Source: Magicicada septendecula
Lineage: Eukaryota; Arthropoda; Insecta; Hemiptera; Cicadidae
Reading direction: 5' to 3'
DNA: 64,000 nt
Assembly: GCA_034769895.1 (NCBI GenBank)
Contig: CM068373.1
Location: forward strand, 19,015,967 to 19,079,966
Under the pieces are notes generated by a model. It worked only from the letters and a program-made list of their open reading frames with translations. It searched no databases and was not told where the DNA came from. Both the position numbers and the translations under genes were made by a program. Positions 46,820 to 59,415 of this stretch are shown here, piece after piece. Within the stretch, counting starts at the first letter, position 1, and every line of letters starts with the position of its first letter.

Positions 46820-48059
46820 ATTATTTTAAATGAAACCAATCATAAATAATAAGTAAGCGAGTATTTCATAAAACCAGTGCCAGTTTTTATACAAATAATG
46901 TTTGTTTGTTCCAGGTTAGATACTCGTGTGCACATCATTTGACAAGAGCCTTTTGTGTCGTATCACTCCTCGAGTGCTACAGTTATTTTCAAAGACTTGT
47001 TACAATATGAGAAAATTTATGTAGATACGGATTTTTTATTACAAATTTTATATGTAATGATTGTTAAGTGTATTATAATTTCATCAATTTTTTTATATTT
47101 TTACTTCCAATTTAAAAAAGCATGTCACGAAAATTGTTTATGTAATTTGTAACAAATAATTACTAAGCAGAAAAATGGAAAGATAAAATTCTTTGTGGAA
47201 CGATATATACCAGTGGAAAATAATTTGTGATTAATATATATTTTTTATAATTTAAATGATTTTTCAGATTAGTGTAATTATATTTGTTAAACTGTAACAA
47301 AACCAAAACACTTACACCTAAGTATAAGCTTAAAGCACTTAGTACAATTTTAACTCAAGTTTAACTTAAGTTTGGTAAAAATGTCATTAAATGTATAATG
47401 GAGTCTTAAAAGATTTATCAGTAGAAAAGTAAAACTGTATGGTTTTACGTTGATTGCTTTTGGCAGCAACTGGTAGAGGATTTTATACTATAAACAGATT
47501 TTATGTATAAAATTTATGGAAGTTTATCATATAATAAATTCAGACTCATTTTAATAATAGCCTCAAAAAATGTAATTAATGCTAGAATGTGGTTTTAAAA
47601 GTATTTTGGTAACAGTTTATAATTTTGTAGTGATAATGTTATAAATATACTCCTGACTGAAATTTGTAGCACATAGACAGAGATTTGTGTGTGTGTGTGT
47701 GTGTGTGTGTGTTTAATCAGTAGATTAGGAACTCCAACAATGTTTAACATGCTGAAAAAAGTGGTTTTAAAAACCTGTTTTACAAAAAAAATTCTAAGGA
47801 GATTAGAAAAGACACCTTATCTATTTCTTTAAGATCTTTATACTAATATTTGTAGAGGCTTGTTAAAATTTAAAATTTGATTTGTTCTCTTAGTTGTGTA
47901 GTGTAAATGATATTATTATGCATATAATTTTATTTCTGTACAAGAAGTAACATATATTAATTTCATATCAAAAATATATATATGATGATTACAGCTAATT
48001 TTATTTTGGGCGCCTCATCAAGTATATTATAAAGCAATAGTGTAACAAGAATAAAAATA

Positions 48060-48091
<32 letters not shown>

Positions 48092-48762
48092 TAGTTAATA
48101 ATAATGCTATTGATAACTGAAATTTATTTTTATTTTAACACTGTTTTGTCGTGCAAATCTATTTCAAACGTATTGCCCATTGGATGGTGCAAAATCCTTT
48201 GTCTCAAGTTGTGAACCATTGAGAATTTAACACAGAGGTTAGGTGAGATGTCTACGTGGGTTTTTCTGAATCTGATCGAGTCCTTAACCTCTGTCTCTGT
48301 CTACCCTTCCAAGTTTAAGAGATCCTTGTTCTGTGAGTTGCTGTAAGGCATCTATGAAGATTTGTATTGATACAAGTTGTAATGCATTATGTAGGGAATA
48401 AAATGTGAGTTAAACCAGAAGTATTTTCAATAACTCCAGCACTGCACATTTAAAAAAATAAATACATTATATTAAGGTGTGTGATTAAAAAGTGTTGAGT
48501 TGATTAAATTAAAAAAAATGAATATTGTTTACAGATACAATCTGCATTAATCTCCCTCAAAGTAGGCTTCTTCTGAAAGCTCACAGTGCTTCCACCATGT
48601 TGATATTTCTGCAAACATCTCAAAAAATATTGTTCTGTAACAGTCTGTAACTCCTCTGTTGTTTTTTGTTTTATCTCTCACATCTTGAAAATATTTACCC
48701 TAAGTTCTATTTTCATCTTTGGGAATAGAAGGTCATACAGAGCTAGGTCTTGTCAGTATGTA
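46820..48762. other. Non-coding DNA, possible host 3' UTR or intergenic
   Basis: It begins with a possible acceptor (TTTGTTCCAG at 46914) but no convincing exon. Microsatellites are (GT)n at 47687-47713 and (AAT)n at 48058-48088. No mobile element was recognised, unusual for this window; several AATAAA signals occur (for example near 48405). Confidence 0.4.
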
Positions 48763-50095
48763 CGAGGGCTGTCCAGAAAGTTACTTTCGTTTTAGAATGA
48801 ATAAATAAAAGAATGGAAGACAAATTTTTTATTTACACAGTTGAAAACTACATTCTTAGACTATTTTTCCACATAGTCTCAATTCAAGTTCAAACACTTA
48901 TCGTAACAATTTACGAGTTTTTGAAAGCCCTCATTGTAAAAATCTGCCACCTGCGATTTCAGCCATTCATTAACGCCTGCCTTCAGCTCTTTGTCGTCTT
49001 CAAAGCGCTGTGTTGCCAACCACTTTTCATACGCATGAACAGGTGATAATTGCTCTGTGCCAGATCAGGGCTGTATGGGGGATTATTGAAAATATCCCAT
49101 ACAAACTTTCCCATAAGTTCTTGCGTTCGTGTTGCTGTATGCGGTTGGGCGTTGTCTTGGAAGAACAATACCCCGGAGCTCAACTTACCACATCGCTTGT
49201 TTTGGATTGCTCTCCGCAGCTTTTTTAAAGTTTCACAGTAAACCTCGGAATTGATTGTGGTACCCTGTTCCATAAACTCTACCAGGAGAACTCCTTTTCT
49301 GTCCCAAAAAACTGTCACCATCATTTTCCTTGCTGACAAGGTGTGCAAACACTTCCTCGGTTTTTTGGGCGAGCGAGTATGGCCCCATTCCATGGATTGA
49401 TTTTTTGTTTCACAATTAACGTACCTAACCCAGGTTTCATCCCTCGTTACAATACGGTCCAGTAGAGAATCACCATCCTTGTCGTAGGCATCAAGAAATG
49501 ACAATGCTGATGCCATCCGCTGGTTTTTGTGCATTTCTGTAAGCATTTTCGGGACCCATCGCGCACAAAACTTATGGTAACCAAGCTTTATCGTAACAAC
49601 TTCATGAAGCAAACTACGTGAAATTTGAGGAAACTCATGTGATAGCTCAGTAATTGTAAAGCGGCGATTTTCACAGATTTTTTAATTGATTTTCTCCACC
49701 CATTTGTCAGTTAGAACACTCGGCCGGCCAGTCCACTTATCATTGTGCACATTGGTGTGGAAATTTTTAAACATAAGATACCACTGCCCTACTCCTCCCT
49801 CACTCATAACATTCTTCCCATACACCTCACACAGTCGCCGATGAATGTCCACTGGTCCGCAGTTTTCTGCTTGCAGAAATCGTATTACTGAGCGCACTTC
49901 ACAGCTCATAGGATTTGCAATTGCAGCACTCATTTTAAAAATTATTAGTGAAGCACAGAAACACAACACAGACCTATACTGGCCAGAGCTGGATGCGTAC
50001 TGAGTCACGCCACCCAGTGTCACCAAGATGGCAGTGCTAGCCCCACCCCATCGCCGCCCACACTGAAACGTAAGTTACTTTCTGGACAGCCCTCG
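48763..50095 (-). mobile_element. Full-length mariner element
   Basis: Inverted repeats CGAGGGCTGTCCAGAAAGTT at both ends, perfect over about 26 bases, and TA duplications (48761-48762 and 50096-50097). 1333 bp, standard mariner length. The perfect ends contrast with a damaged transposase. Confidence 0.95.
48879..49933 (-). pseudogene. mariner transposase, near complete, third catalytic residue changed
   Basis: It begins MSAAIANPMSCEVRSVIRFL with the first helix-turn-helix, then WTGRPSVLTDKWVEKIN and a TAA at 49682-49684, after which the same frame continues CENRRFTITELSHEF. The catalytic part has VTRDETWVRYV and FFQDNAQPHTA. The third block reads YSPDLAQSNYHLF, where the family has SDYHLF, so the third Asp is Asn. 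A frame change near 49030 moves the C-terminus, which ends at 48879. Total length fits the ~350 residues of the family. Confidence 0.92.
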
Positions 50096-50097
50096 TA

Positions 50098-50879
50098 TAA
50101 CTATTTCCTCCCTTGCAACACGTCAAGGTCAACCGACATAGTACAAGTGCTTCCCCAGCTCAACTGCTTTATTCGTAATAAAATCAGTCTCAAAACATTT
50201 TGTTCACACGTCATATTGCATTTAGACAGTTAGGAAGCTAAAACCATTAAGGTAACTAATTAAATTAGTTTTTCTTAAATTTATTGTCATTTACACTATA
50301 AAATAAATTTCACTAAGTTTCTTATTATATACCAATTTGAGATAGATGTACATACTTTTGAGACAAAGTACAGATACAGCAATGTAGTGTAGCTGAGTTC
50401 ATCTGATGTAAAGTAGCTTTATATTCTGAGACAATTTTTTTCAATATAAAAATCAGTAATCCTGAACTTCTTTGGTTGTGGACAGGTATAGTTGTATGAG
50501 AAATTTGACCTATGATGTGCAGTCAAGTTTTTTATGTAATTCTTTTCTATTTATATTATTAATATTAGTTGGCAGGACCAGAAACTGTTCTCCATTATAT
50601 TCAATTTAAAAACATTTTTGTTTTTAGTGTAAATATGTTTTTATGGTTATGTTTGTCTATCTCTCTCCTAAACACTCCATATTATTCCCGTAGTTTACTT
50701 CTGCATGTATTCTTAATCTTTTCTCCATAACTTTTGGTGTATTAATTCTTCTTCTTCTTCTGTACCTCATGGAGTAGGCACTTTTCCTGTTCTGTCTTCA
50801 CAGTGTATCTCTCCATTGTCTCTTAGTCTTCCTATGTCTCTTGTACCAAAGGGTCTGTATCGAAACTCAACCTTAGGTA
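50098..50879. other. Non-coding DNA
   Basis: No gene or repeat recognised. Confidence 0.5.
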
Positions 50880-51230
50880 GTCATCCATCCTCCATTCTGT
50901 CCAGATGCTGTAACCATTCCCTGCGATAAGTCTGCATTTTATCATTTATGGAGAATACCTGTAGGTCTTCTCTAATATCCTCATTCCGCAAACGATCCTG
51001 TCTCGTGCAAACCTCTGTTCTTTTCAGAAACTTCATTTCTGAAGTTTGAATCTGGCTTTTAATCTTCTTTGTAGGAACCCGTGTTTCACATCCGTATAGT
51101 AAAACACCCACTGGCATTGTTAAGCATTGTCTCTTTCCTTGTCTTTTTGCTCATTGTTCTATGTATGACGCCACACATCATATGAAACCTTGATATTTTG
51201 TATTCATTTTTGTGACTTCAAAATAAGACA
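50880..51230 (-). pseudogene. LINE reverse-transcriptase C-terminal fragment
   Basis: On the minus strand a stretch with CGVIHRTMS and KETMLNNA, then LLYGCETRVPTKKIKSQIQT, EMKFLKRTEVCTRQDRLRNE, YRREWLQHLDRMEDG. This is the conserved segment following the RT domain of many insect LINEs. The open frame covers 51117-50881; the part upstream is broken. 5'-truncated and dead. Confidence 0.75.
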
Positions 51231-52832
51231 TACCACTTTCTCACATTCTTCTCCTTCTTACGCTGTGACTAATATTTTCTCTCAAGTCATCAGATATTTA
51301 TTCTTCTTCCCATGCTAATTTTTATAGCAGTCGACTTTTTGTGCATGTACTCTATATGTTCTGGAACAATTTTATTCCTGCCATCAGCTTTACTAACACT
51401 TATGCAGCTTAACTCTCTCTAGGTGATTTTTCCCACTACCTCTTTTCTCGACACAGTTGGTGATATTTCCTATCTTCCTGGATTTCAAACCTTCCACTAT
51501 TGTTGATCTTTTTAGTACTTCCCTTTCATCCTTAGTTATTTTTTTGAACAATTTTTTTGTATTTCTTGTTATCTTATTTTCTTGTTTCCTCAAGCTGTTT
51601 ACAATTGACCAGAAACTTATTTTTTTCTGCATGTAACTTTTTTACATGTTCCTCAAACTCCTTTCATTTTTAAACTTCACTGTTGTGTCTTTTTCATTCA
51701 ATTATGGAATTTCTTTATCCCTCCCCCCTGTTTCATTTTACTTCAAATTGTGTCATGCTCACTTATGAATAAAATGTGGAAAATGTAAATTACAGCCTTG
51801 TACCACTATGATGTAATTTTTTCAGTTGCTGGTTCAGTTATTTATTATGAGTGGATATATCTAATATACAAATATTTAAATTTATATTAGTTCTTTTGAC
51901 AGTAAAATACCATCATTTTTTTATACAGGGTTTGAAGTGTGTAGTTGTGGACATCTTTTTAAAGACGTCTATCATAGTATTAACACTTTAAGTTCAGTCA
52001 CCTTAGGAACAGTTCCATACCGTAAACGAGCTACTTTTTCATAAAACTGCTTGTTTTTAAAAGTGCATAAAAATTTTAATTGTAATGTTATCATAAAATA
52101 AATTATATACTTATTTTCCTTATCTTTCTATAATTAACAATGTAAAATGTAAGATACACTGACTGCAAAGTCAGGATCAGAATCCGTGTATTCCTAACTG
52201 GTTTCACTTTGCTCTGCTTATTCTGTGATGTTTTTGGATAAATATTCCATAATAATGATTCAGAATAAAAATATAATATTTAAGAGAAGTATTATTTCTA
52301 GTAAAAAATGTCTACAGAACTCTGTAGCCGAAATAAACATAAATGACACGAAAAAATAACCAAACAGCACACGGTTGTAAACAACCCAAGTACCAGTGGC
52401 TGCGTACAGCAACCTTGATTACAATTTTTCAGCGACTTGTACCTGTACCATGCTGACATCTAGTGACAAAAATATGTTCTACAGTACTAACAGCTGACAA
52501 CAGTTTTGTGTCAGATCGTAGTAATATTACTACAGATTGGGTTTAAACACAGACAAACAGGCCATCATAATATTACTACACCCACAAAAATCCCAAGTCT
52601 ACTGCTGTCACAATATTACTAGGCCACACTCAGAGTGTTTGATTCAAAGATTTTTGTTCAGTTGGCTCCAAAGCAGCTGCGCCCATGTTGATAGAAACTG
52701 TAACTGTACATGTTCAGATGATACTTCTTAATAATATCAATAACTGTGACAATTTTAGCATCCTCTTCAGGATTTCCAAGACAGTAGACTTTCCTGTGCT
52801 CTGTGTAAGGGCAGAGGTGTAAGCGTTTGAAG
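51231..52832. other. Non-coding DNA
   Basis: No convincing gene. The frame 51393-51632 on minus is Lys-rich without a known domain. Near 52515-52625 the motif TAATATTACTA occurs three times, once inside a 16-bp palindrome; no gene adjoins it. Confidence 0.4.
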
Positions 52833-52834
52833 TA

Positions 52835-53708
52835 CAGTAATACCCCGGAGTTACTATATAAGTGGGACCGATGAAGAGCGCGGAGTCGGATACAGCAGGG
52901 TACAACTTTGCATATCAGTACATATAAATTTTATTTAATTAGTATATAGGGCTAACAAAAATAGTTCTTCAAAAGAAAAGTATGTAACAACAATTTTAGT
53001 TTTCATACATATTAATGCAAAATAGTATTAAAATAAAAATGTTACATAAAATGAAGTTAGGCCTATTTAGATATCAATGCCTTCATAAAATGTAACAAAC
53101 TCGTCTGACGACACAATGTCTTCTTTTTTTCACGCAAAATTTCTTCATACCATGCTAATATTTTTTTTTTATTCCTTGCCTTGTAACTGTAATGTGCTCT
53201 TCATTAGAGTTTATATCCCTAAGATTTATAATCCTTTTTCAATTGAGTCAAGCTTCTGTCAAGCTTGCAACTGTCGTGTGCTTTTCTGTTAGAACTGTGT
53301 CTGAGGTGTCGGCTTCTTCTTCAGTGTTTTGCTCACGCATTTCTATGAGCTCGTCAGTTGTCAGCTCCTTGCTATGCGAGTCCAACAGCTCGCTAACATC
53401 ATCACTATCAACTTCCAAGTCTAATTACCTGGCAAGATTGACAACTTTTACTGTGACTGTGACACTGACACAACACATAACTGTAATATGTAAACGTTAC
53501 AGAAAACAGTCCTACGTTTCGTCTATTGTAGAGGTCGTAATCGTGTATAGATTTAGTGCAAAATATGTCCATGCGTATTCAAGTCCTGTACTGTACTGTA
53601 AGACAGTGACAAATAACGGTGGAATGACTCGAACGATGGTGGGGGCTGAGTTGGAGGAGAGATGAAGAACTGCGTAACTCCGAGTTTGCGGAAGTGGGGG
53701 TATTACTG
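52835..53708 (-). mobile_element. Tigger-like DNA transposon remnant
   Basis: Inverted ends CAGTAATACCCC with TA duplications (52833-52834 and 53709-53710). The outer 40 bp match imperfectly (each continuing to an ACTCCG- or GGAGTTAC-type block). 874 bp, so deleted internally. Confidence 0.82.
53192..53430 (-). pseudogene. Tigger/jerky-like transposase C-terminal tail
   Basis: The minus strand reads LEVDSDDVSELLDSHSKELT, then TDELIEMREQNTEEE, the acidic tail that follows the DDE domain in Tigger and jerky-type proteins. No catalytic domain remains. The + strand frame 53192-53665 is its shadow. Confidence 0.7.
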
Positions 53709-53710
53709 TA

Positions 53711-55599
53711 TAGTAAAAAATTGTCCATACTGAGTTATTTGTTAGCATACAGAACTTACTTTACTGTTACTTAACAAGGTATCTGCAGCGTTAAATGGTG
53801 TGTTCAACACATGTCATTGTGACTCCCAACATACCAAATCGAGTAAAGGACTATCAGTCACTATCAGGTTCCCAGTTGTAGGGAAGGCAGAAGGTGTAAG
53901 AATAGCCAGATAATTTTATTTCACAGTTTGTATTTTGTAATAATTGTTACATTTTATGTAGTATTAGTAATTGTGTTGAAAAATTTAAATACATACATGT
54001 TGTAAGGAAACATTATAAATAGTGTTTGCTGATTTATGCTAAGTGTGCATGCGTACCTATAACCATCGATTTATACAGTAGTTTTGAGGTTTTACAGATT
54101 ACAGGGTAAGGTGATTATAAAAAACTGTTAGGAACTGTATACTGGAATCATTAGATTTTTAAAAAGAAAGAACTTTTAAGTGAATTAAGAGTTTTAGTGT
54201 ATGCCTACTACATATTTTTATAACAACATAATGCAAATACAGTGACAGTGTTTCTAAAAATTTATTTTTGGAGTGACAGTGTTTTTTGTGCCACATGTGG
54301 CTGGTTGCTCATTGTTTTTTTTTAAATATTGTTTTGGTTAAACTGGAGAATGTGGTGTTGGAAGTATATAGTATTTTTGTGTGAAATGTTATAAAGATAT
54401 TTTTGTAATTTAGTTATTATACAGCGACTGAATGTGTATTGTTCAAAATTGTGTGCTGTTGATCTATAAGTAGGGTTACCATACATCTGATACGTTCGTT
54501 TCCCAGATAATTCCTATATCTGGCAGGTGGTAGTCATCAACATAATGTTATTTCTGCTGATAACAGAACCATATATATTTATAATTAGCTGAATGTTCCT
54601 CAATTCTAATTAAGATATCTGTGTCGTAAAAACTGTTTCTATGGAAACATCACTTTTTAGTGACTGCTCAGTGGACAAAAGAAGAATTAACTTATGTCTG
54701 TCTCGAGTCTGGGAAAGGTTTTGTTTTATTCAGACATAACTCTCTCACAATAATGAACTGGTCAGAGAACTGTACTTATTATGAAGCAGTACTAGCTTCT
54801 TTTTCATGTTAGATTTCTTGTGTCAGTAATATGAAAGTTATTTTATTTATATTTTATTGTGTGGATAAAAATGGTGTTTTTAATTTACCCATTGTAGTAG
54901 CACTATACGTTTAGGTTAGTACATGAAAACATTGATTACTTACATAAATGGCAGTTCTCTTTTTGTTCGCCAATACAATTTTTTTGTCTGGTAACCCTAC
55001 CAATAAGTTAACTCTTACCAGTGTTCTTCATTAGAATTAAGGTACTGAAGTTTGCTTTATAATATTTTTATAACAATTTTTGTTGGTATTTATTTATTTA
55101 CAGACTTTTAACAATGTTACTGTATTTCTTATGTTTAACTTAAATTATTTGAAATTCAGATATGATGGGATAGCATAAATTTAATATAAGGGATATCATA
55201 CATTTTCTTTTTATACGCTATGTTTCACATATTGTAAATAAAATCTATTAATATAGTAATATATTATATTTTCTTACATTACATACAAATTATGGGCATA
55301 ACAGAAATGTAGAAATGTGTGGTGAAATAGAATGAGCATATTTGTATTGAGACTTGTATTGTAAATTATTTTTTGTGTGTAAGTAATTTTTGTGTTGATC
55401 ATGAAATTTTGAGATATTTCAGTTAATGTTTTCCTTACTATTTATGTCGACCTTTATCATATTAATTAGTGTAGGCCTAGAGTTTACTTGCTGAATGTAT
55501 GATTAGGTGAATGTGCGATGCGTATGCAACAGATTTTTATCTGATTTAGGTAACTAAGAATACAAACAGAACTAAGAATTGATATCTGAGGCTTTCACT
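53711..55599. other. Non-coding DNA
   Basis: No gene, mobile element or tandem repeat recognised; ordinary AT-rich sequence. Confidence 0.5.
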
Positions 55600-56230
55600 G
55601 CCGGCGCCAATTTTTGTCTTGCCAAGCTGTAAGGCTGTGGTCTAAAGGTTTTGGTTGCTGACGTTTCGGCCGTACCTTCGCCAGCCATCTTCAGTGCATA
55701 GAGTTGTAGCAAAAGGCTGTAACAGTGACCAAGTATAACAGTCAGTAAACATTGGACAGTGGTTGTAGGGCACCCATTTTATAAACTTTTGGAGTCCACT
55801 CGAAGATGTTTGAAACCACTGGCCAATGAGAAGAAGGTGAAGTGTTATTGGTTCGCCACGACTCGAGTCCAAAGAGTACTTAATGAGAGGACTCACCCTG
55901 CCGATTCATGACAGTCGTTCCATGCTTTTGAATCTGGACTCCGTATACATTCGAGGAAAATACAGGCTCACCGACGACAGAAAATGCACTCACAGAACTA
56001 AGAATAATGATCTCTTCTAACAGCACCTGCAGCTCACCAGGATAGGATGGACCAGAGTAAACTGGACCTGTGACTGCGTACGTACATTTAGTATGCCATG
56101 GCAAGCCATACTTGTTTATGTACTTATTGCTCATTTTAGCAAAAGTTTTCAAATACTCCCCCCCCCCCCCCATCAGCTAGCATACATTTTGTACGGTCTC
56201 CTGCTGTCGTAAGGAGTTAGGTTAGTGCAT
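55600..56230 (-). repeat. Unclassified dispersed repeat with hammerhead-like end
   Basis: GC-richer than the flanks. On the minus strand a broken frame gives NKYINKYGLPWHTKCTYAVT and later, in shifted frames, WPVVSNIFEWTPK and KMGALQPL, which look like old coding sequence of an element I cannot name. It ends near a hammerhead-like core (55660-55694). A poly-C run lies at 56158-56171. Confidence 0.4.
55660..55694 (-). ncRNA. Hammerhead-ribozyme-like core (degenerate)
   Basis: The minus strand has CTGAAGA, a GGC...GCC stem with a long loop, then GAAAC and GTC. The arrangement is the same as at 455-489 and in the Penelope copies, with a weaker stem II. Confidence 0.3.
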
Positions 56231-57239
56231 TAGATGCCAGTGAGGTCCCTGAGCTGCTGCTGAACTCCCTCCGTATTTATTATTATGTTATTTAATACAT
56301 TATTTATTATACAATTTTTCATTTATCAGAAAAATTATGTATACTCCTATTACTCCTCTACTGTCTTTAGTAAAATGCTAATTTATAGCAGATGATCATA
56401 CAATAAATACCAACAATTTCTCAACCACTACAGTAGTTTTTTAGTTGAATTTATAACCATAATGCCCAAATGACTAAAAAAGTTAGTCCTAGTTTTTAAG
56501 TTTCTGTAGATATCTGTGGGCCTGTGTCTATTACTTTTCACAAATGTACATGACTGGTATATACAATTTTTTTCAACACTAGCGTACAAAGCTTTGAAAT
56601 TGGTCAAAACTTTGCATTAGGTGTTGATAGATGCCACCATGTATAATATTGTCAAATTATTAAAGATATTGAGGTCATATTTTGAATAAAATTCCTCAGA
56701 ACTTGATTCCTCAATTTCTTAAAATTTCTATTATAATTTTAGTGTCGTGACTAACTGTAGTGACTCTAAAGTTAGAAAATTTTTAAGAGTAAACACTACA
56801 TTCACTCTTGGGCTAGAATTCTCTTCAGTCTGATACCTGGCATGAACTTTTAGTTGTTTTTTTCAAATTCTTTATCCATTTTTATGCTCTGGTGTCATAA
56901 AATTTTGAAATTTCCAAAACTGATTGCTGTATTCGGATTCTAATTAAATTTTCTATAATTTGATATCTCACAAAATTTCAAAATGTTGACATCACTTTTT
57001 CCCTCATCCTATTTTTGGGGAGTATCTGTATCAAACATAATAAAATCTGTGAGCTAAAGTATTGACACGAGTGCCATGTTTCATGAAAGTCTGTTTTTAA
57101 TGCATTAAAAAGTTATCGTGAGAAATATCCCAAGAGGCCAAATGACAAAAGAGTCAAGCTAAAACTGAGAACTTTCTTTACTCGTTCAACAAAACAGATT
57201 ACTGAGCAGATTAACAGTTTTTTTTGCGATTTAATTATG
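56231..57239. other. Non-coding DNA
   Basis: No gene or repeat recognised. Confidence 0.5.
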
Positions 57240-57440
57240 GCTGGCCCCGCCTCTAGCATCTAGCTTCCACTGGCGCCGGTCTAAACAGTCCTATTCTGTA
57301 AGTCCTCTTCCATTCATTGCATCTTGGACGTCCATCTTCCATGAATGTTTAGGTCTTCCTTTTTTCTTCTAGATGGTGGAGTCCATTCCCATACCTTCCT
57401 AGGCCGACATTCTTTTTAGGTGTCAGAACCAATTCAGTCT
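57240..57440 (-). pseudogene. LINE 3' coding fragment
   Basis: On the minus strand a readable stretch has RLNWF, RPRKVWEWTPPSRRKKGRPK and HSWKMDVQDAMNGRGL. This is the final conserved block of the LINE ORF, of the same type as at 11.8 kb and 50.9 kb. Short and dead. Confidence 0.65.
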
Positions 57441-57800
57441 TCTTGCTTCTATTGTTTCTATAATGTCAATATAATGTCTATAATATATAATTGAGATTAT
57501 AGATTAACAGTAAAATCATAATATGTTGGCCTAATATTCAACTGAGTATGATTCAATTTAGTTCAGATTGTATGTAAACTTTAAATTACTTGTTCATAAA
57601 ACACATTATTTACTATACTATAAGTCCAAATTAAGAAGGTGAAACGAGAGTGACCTAACATCCCTGAGATTTATGGAAGCAGCAATAATGGTATTTCATG
57701 TGTGTGCGAGTGTTAGCTAAGGTGCACATTGAGCTGTAATAAATATATTTACCTTATTTCCTGTCTTGTGACCACATATATAACGCAATGAATTATAATT

Positions 57801-57831
57801 GACGCGTTTCGAGACTATGTCTCGTCATCAG
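57801..57831 (-). ncRNA. Hammerhead-ribozyme-like core, Penelope minus copy
   Basis: The minus strand has CTGATGA, a GAGAC-ATA-GTCTC hairpin, then GAAAC and GCGTC. Penelope-like elements are known to carry hammerheads with minimal stem III in their terminal repeats. The base after CTGATGA is C rather than the usual G, so stem II closes imperfectly. Confidence 0.55.
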
Positions 57832-57971
57832 AATATTAAAATTTTATCACTCAATGAGATCGTTAAAAAATTTAAAACATTAAAATTACAAAATCGAAAC
57901 CAAATCATATAAGCATTTATGTGAACGAGTGCACACTCGATGAAAGCCGGCCGGACACTGATTGATATCAG

Positions 57972-59415
57972 TTACAGATAAATTTTAGTGCTGTGTCATA
58001 TAATGGATTCGACTTGAAATGTAAGTGGTCGTTTAATATGAAATTACAGTAGTAATTGTCATTATGTGCTCTATATATTTCAAATTCTTCACGTGCATTT
58101 AAATAAGCACCTTTACCACAGACATGTAAGGGTTTCAAATTGGTGTCAAAGCTTGTATAATTATGGTTCTCCTGTATAAGATGACGAGCGTAGTTAAGAC
58201 TTTATACAAGATTGTGTTGTCAAATCCTTTACATTATGCTTTGGAGTGTGCTCAACGAAACGTTTATAAAAACTTCTCCCTGTCTGACCAATATAAAAGC
58301 ATTCACAGTCATTACATGAAAGCTTATAAACACCTGTTTTCATTTCCAATGGTGTACTGGTTCTATTACGAAGCTTATTAAACAGATTGTTGCTGGTTTT
58401 AAATGTTACAGTTCTATTGTTACTATTTAATACTTTTGATAAAATTTTTGGGCATAATACTGGTGTAGGCAGTTGAAATAAAGGTTGGTTCATTATTTTT
58501 TATCATTCGAGGTTTTGACAATCTACGCTTATGCTTTTTAAGGAGGTTATCAACCATGGATGATGTGTAACCATTGGCAACGGCAATGTGTTTTATAATA
58601 TTTAATTCAATCTTAAAATCATTTTCATTGAGAGGTATCGTTAACAACCTGTGTATGAAATAATTATAAGCTGCCATTTTCTGCGAGAATGGGTGGTGTG
58701 AGTCAGCAGGTATGGTTACATCTGTGGCAGTGGGTTTCCTATATATACCATATTTCAATTTATCATCACATTTGGTGATGGTCGTCAAGTCAAGAAAATT
58801 CAGTTTTTTATCTATTTCTGTTTCATGTGTAAATTGAATGTGTTTGTTGATATTGTTTAAAAGATTTTTAAAGTTTTCTATTTGACGTAATGTGCCCTTG
58901 CATATTATGAATGTGTCATCGACATATCGTGCGTAGAACATGATGTTTTTCTTATGACTATTATTAGAAAACAAGTGTGTGTTTTCGTAATGATTCAAAT
59001 AAATATCTGCCAAAAGGCCTGATAGCGGCGAGCCCATTGGCAAACCATCGCGTTGACTGTAAAATCTGTTGTTAAATTCAAAATAATTTTGCTTTAAAAT
59101 AACTTCAAGTAGGTTTAATAATTCATCTTGAGTGTTTAATTTGCTGCATTTCATCAGATTGTCCCTTAGAATGTTTAGTTTATTGTCTATTGGAATATTT
59201 GTATACAAATTGACGATATCGAGGGACACTAATTTATAATTAGGAAATAATTTGATATCATTAACTTTACGTATAAAATCAGTTACATTTTTGACAGTGT
59301 GGTTGTTCAGTATAGTTAAATTATCCTTAATGATCTTTACTAATTTCTTAGCTGTACGGAACCCTGGCGCTGTGGTGAAATTAACTAACGGTCTAATTGG
59401 CATATCATATAACAA
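57972..59415 (-). pseudogene. Penelope-like reverse transcriptase with GIY-YIG endonuclease, minus copy
   Basis: 5'-truncated: begins MPIRPLVNFTTAPGFRTAKK, within RT. RT blocks follow as LVSLDIVNLYTNIP (first Asp), RDGLPMGSPLSGLLADIYL and FYARYVDDTFI (catalytic YVDD). A frame change near 58430-58490 leads to the thumb and linker and then the endonuclease, with the Cys pair of KLSCNDCECFYIGQTGRSFYKR (zinc-like CxxC followed by the GIY-YIG motif variant FYIGQTGRSF). Another frame change at about 58195 (an extra T relative to the plus copy) interrupts the endonuclease. The protein would normally prime on chromatin DNA and copy the element RNA. Confidence 0.92.

Noticed and set aside
52515..52625. 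Three TAATATTACTA motifs, one within a palindrome, resembling the nick site nonanucleotide of circular Rep-encoding viruses
   Set aside because: No Rep-like ORF or stem-loop of the expected size nearby; the motif is likely by chance in AT-rich DNA.
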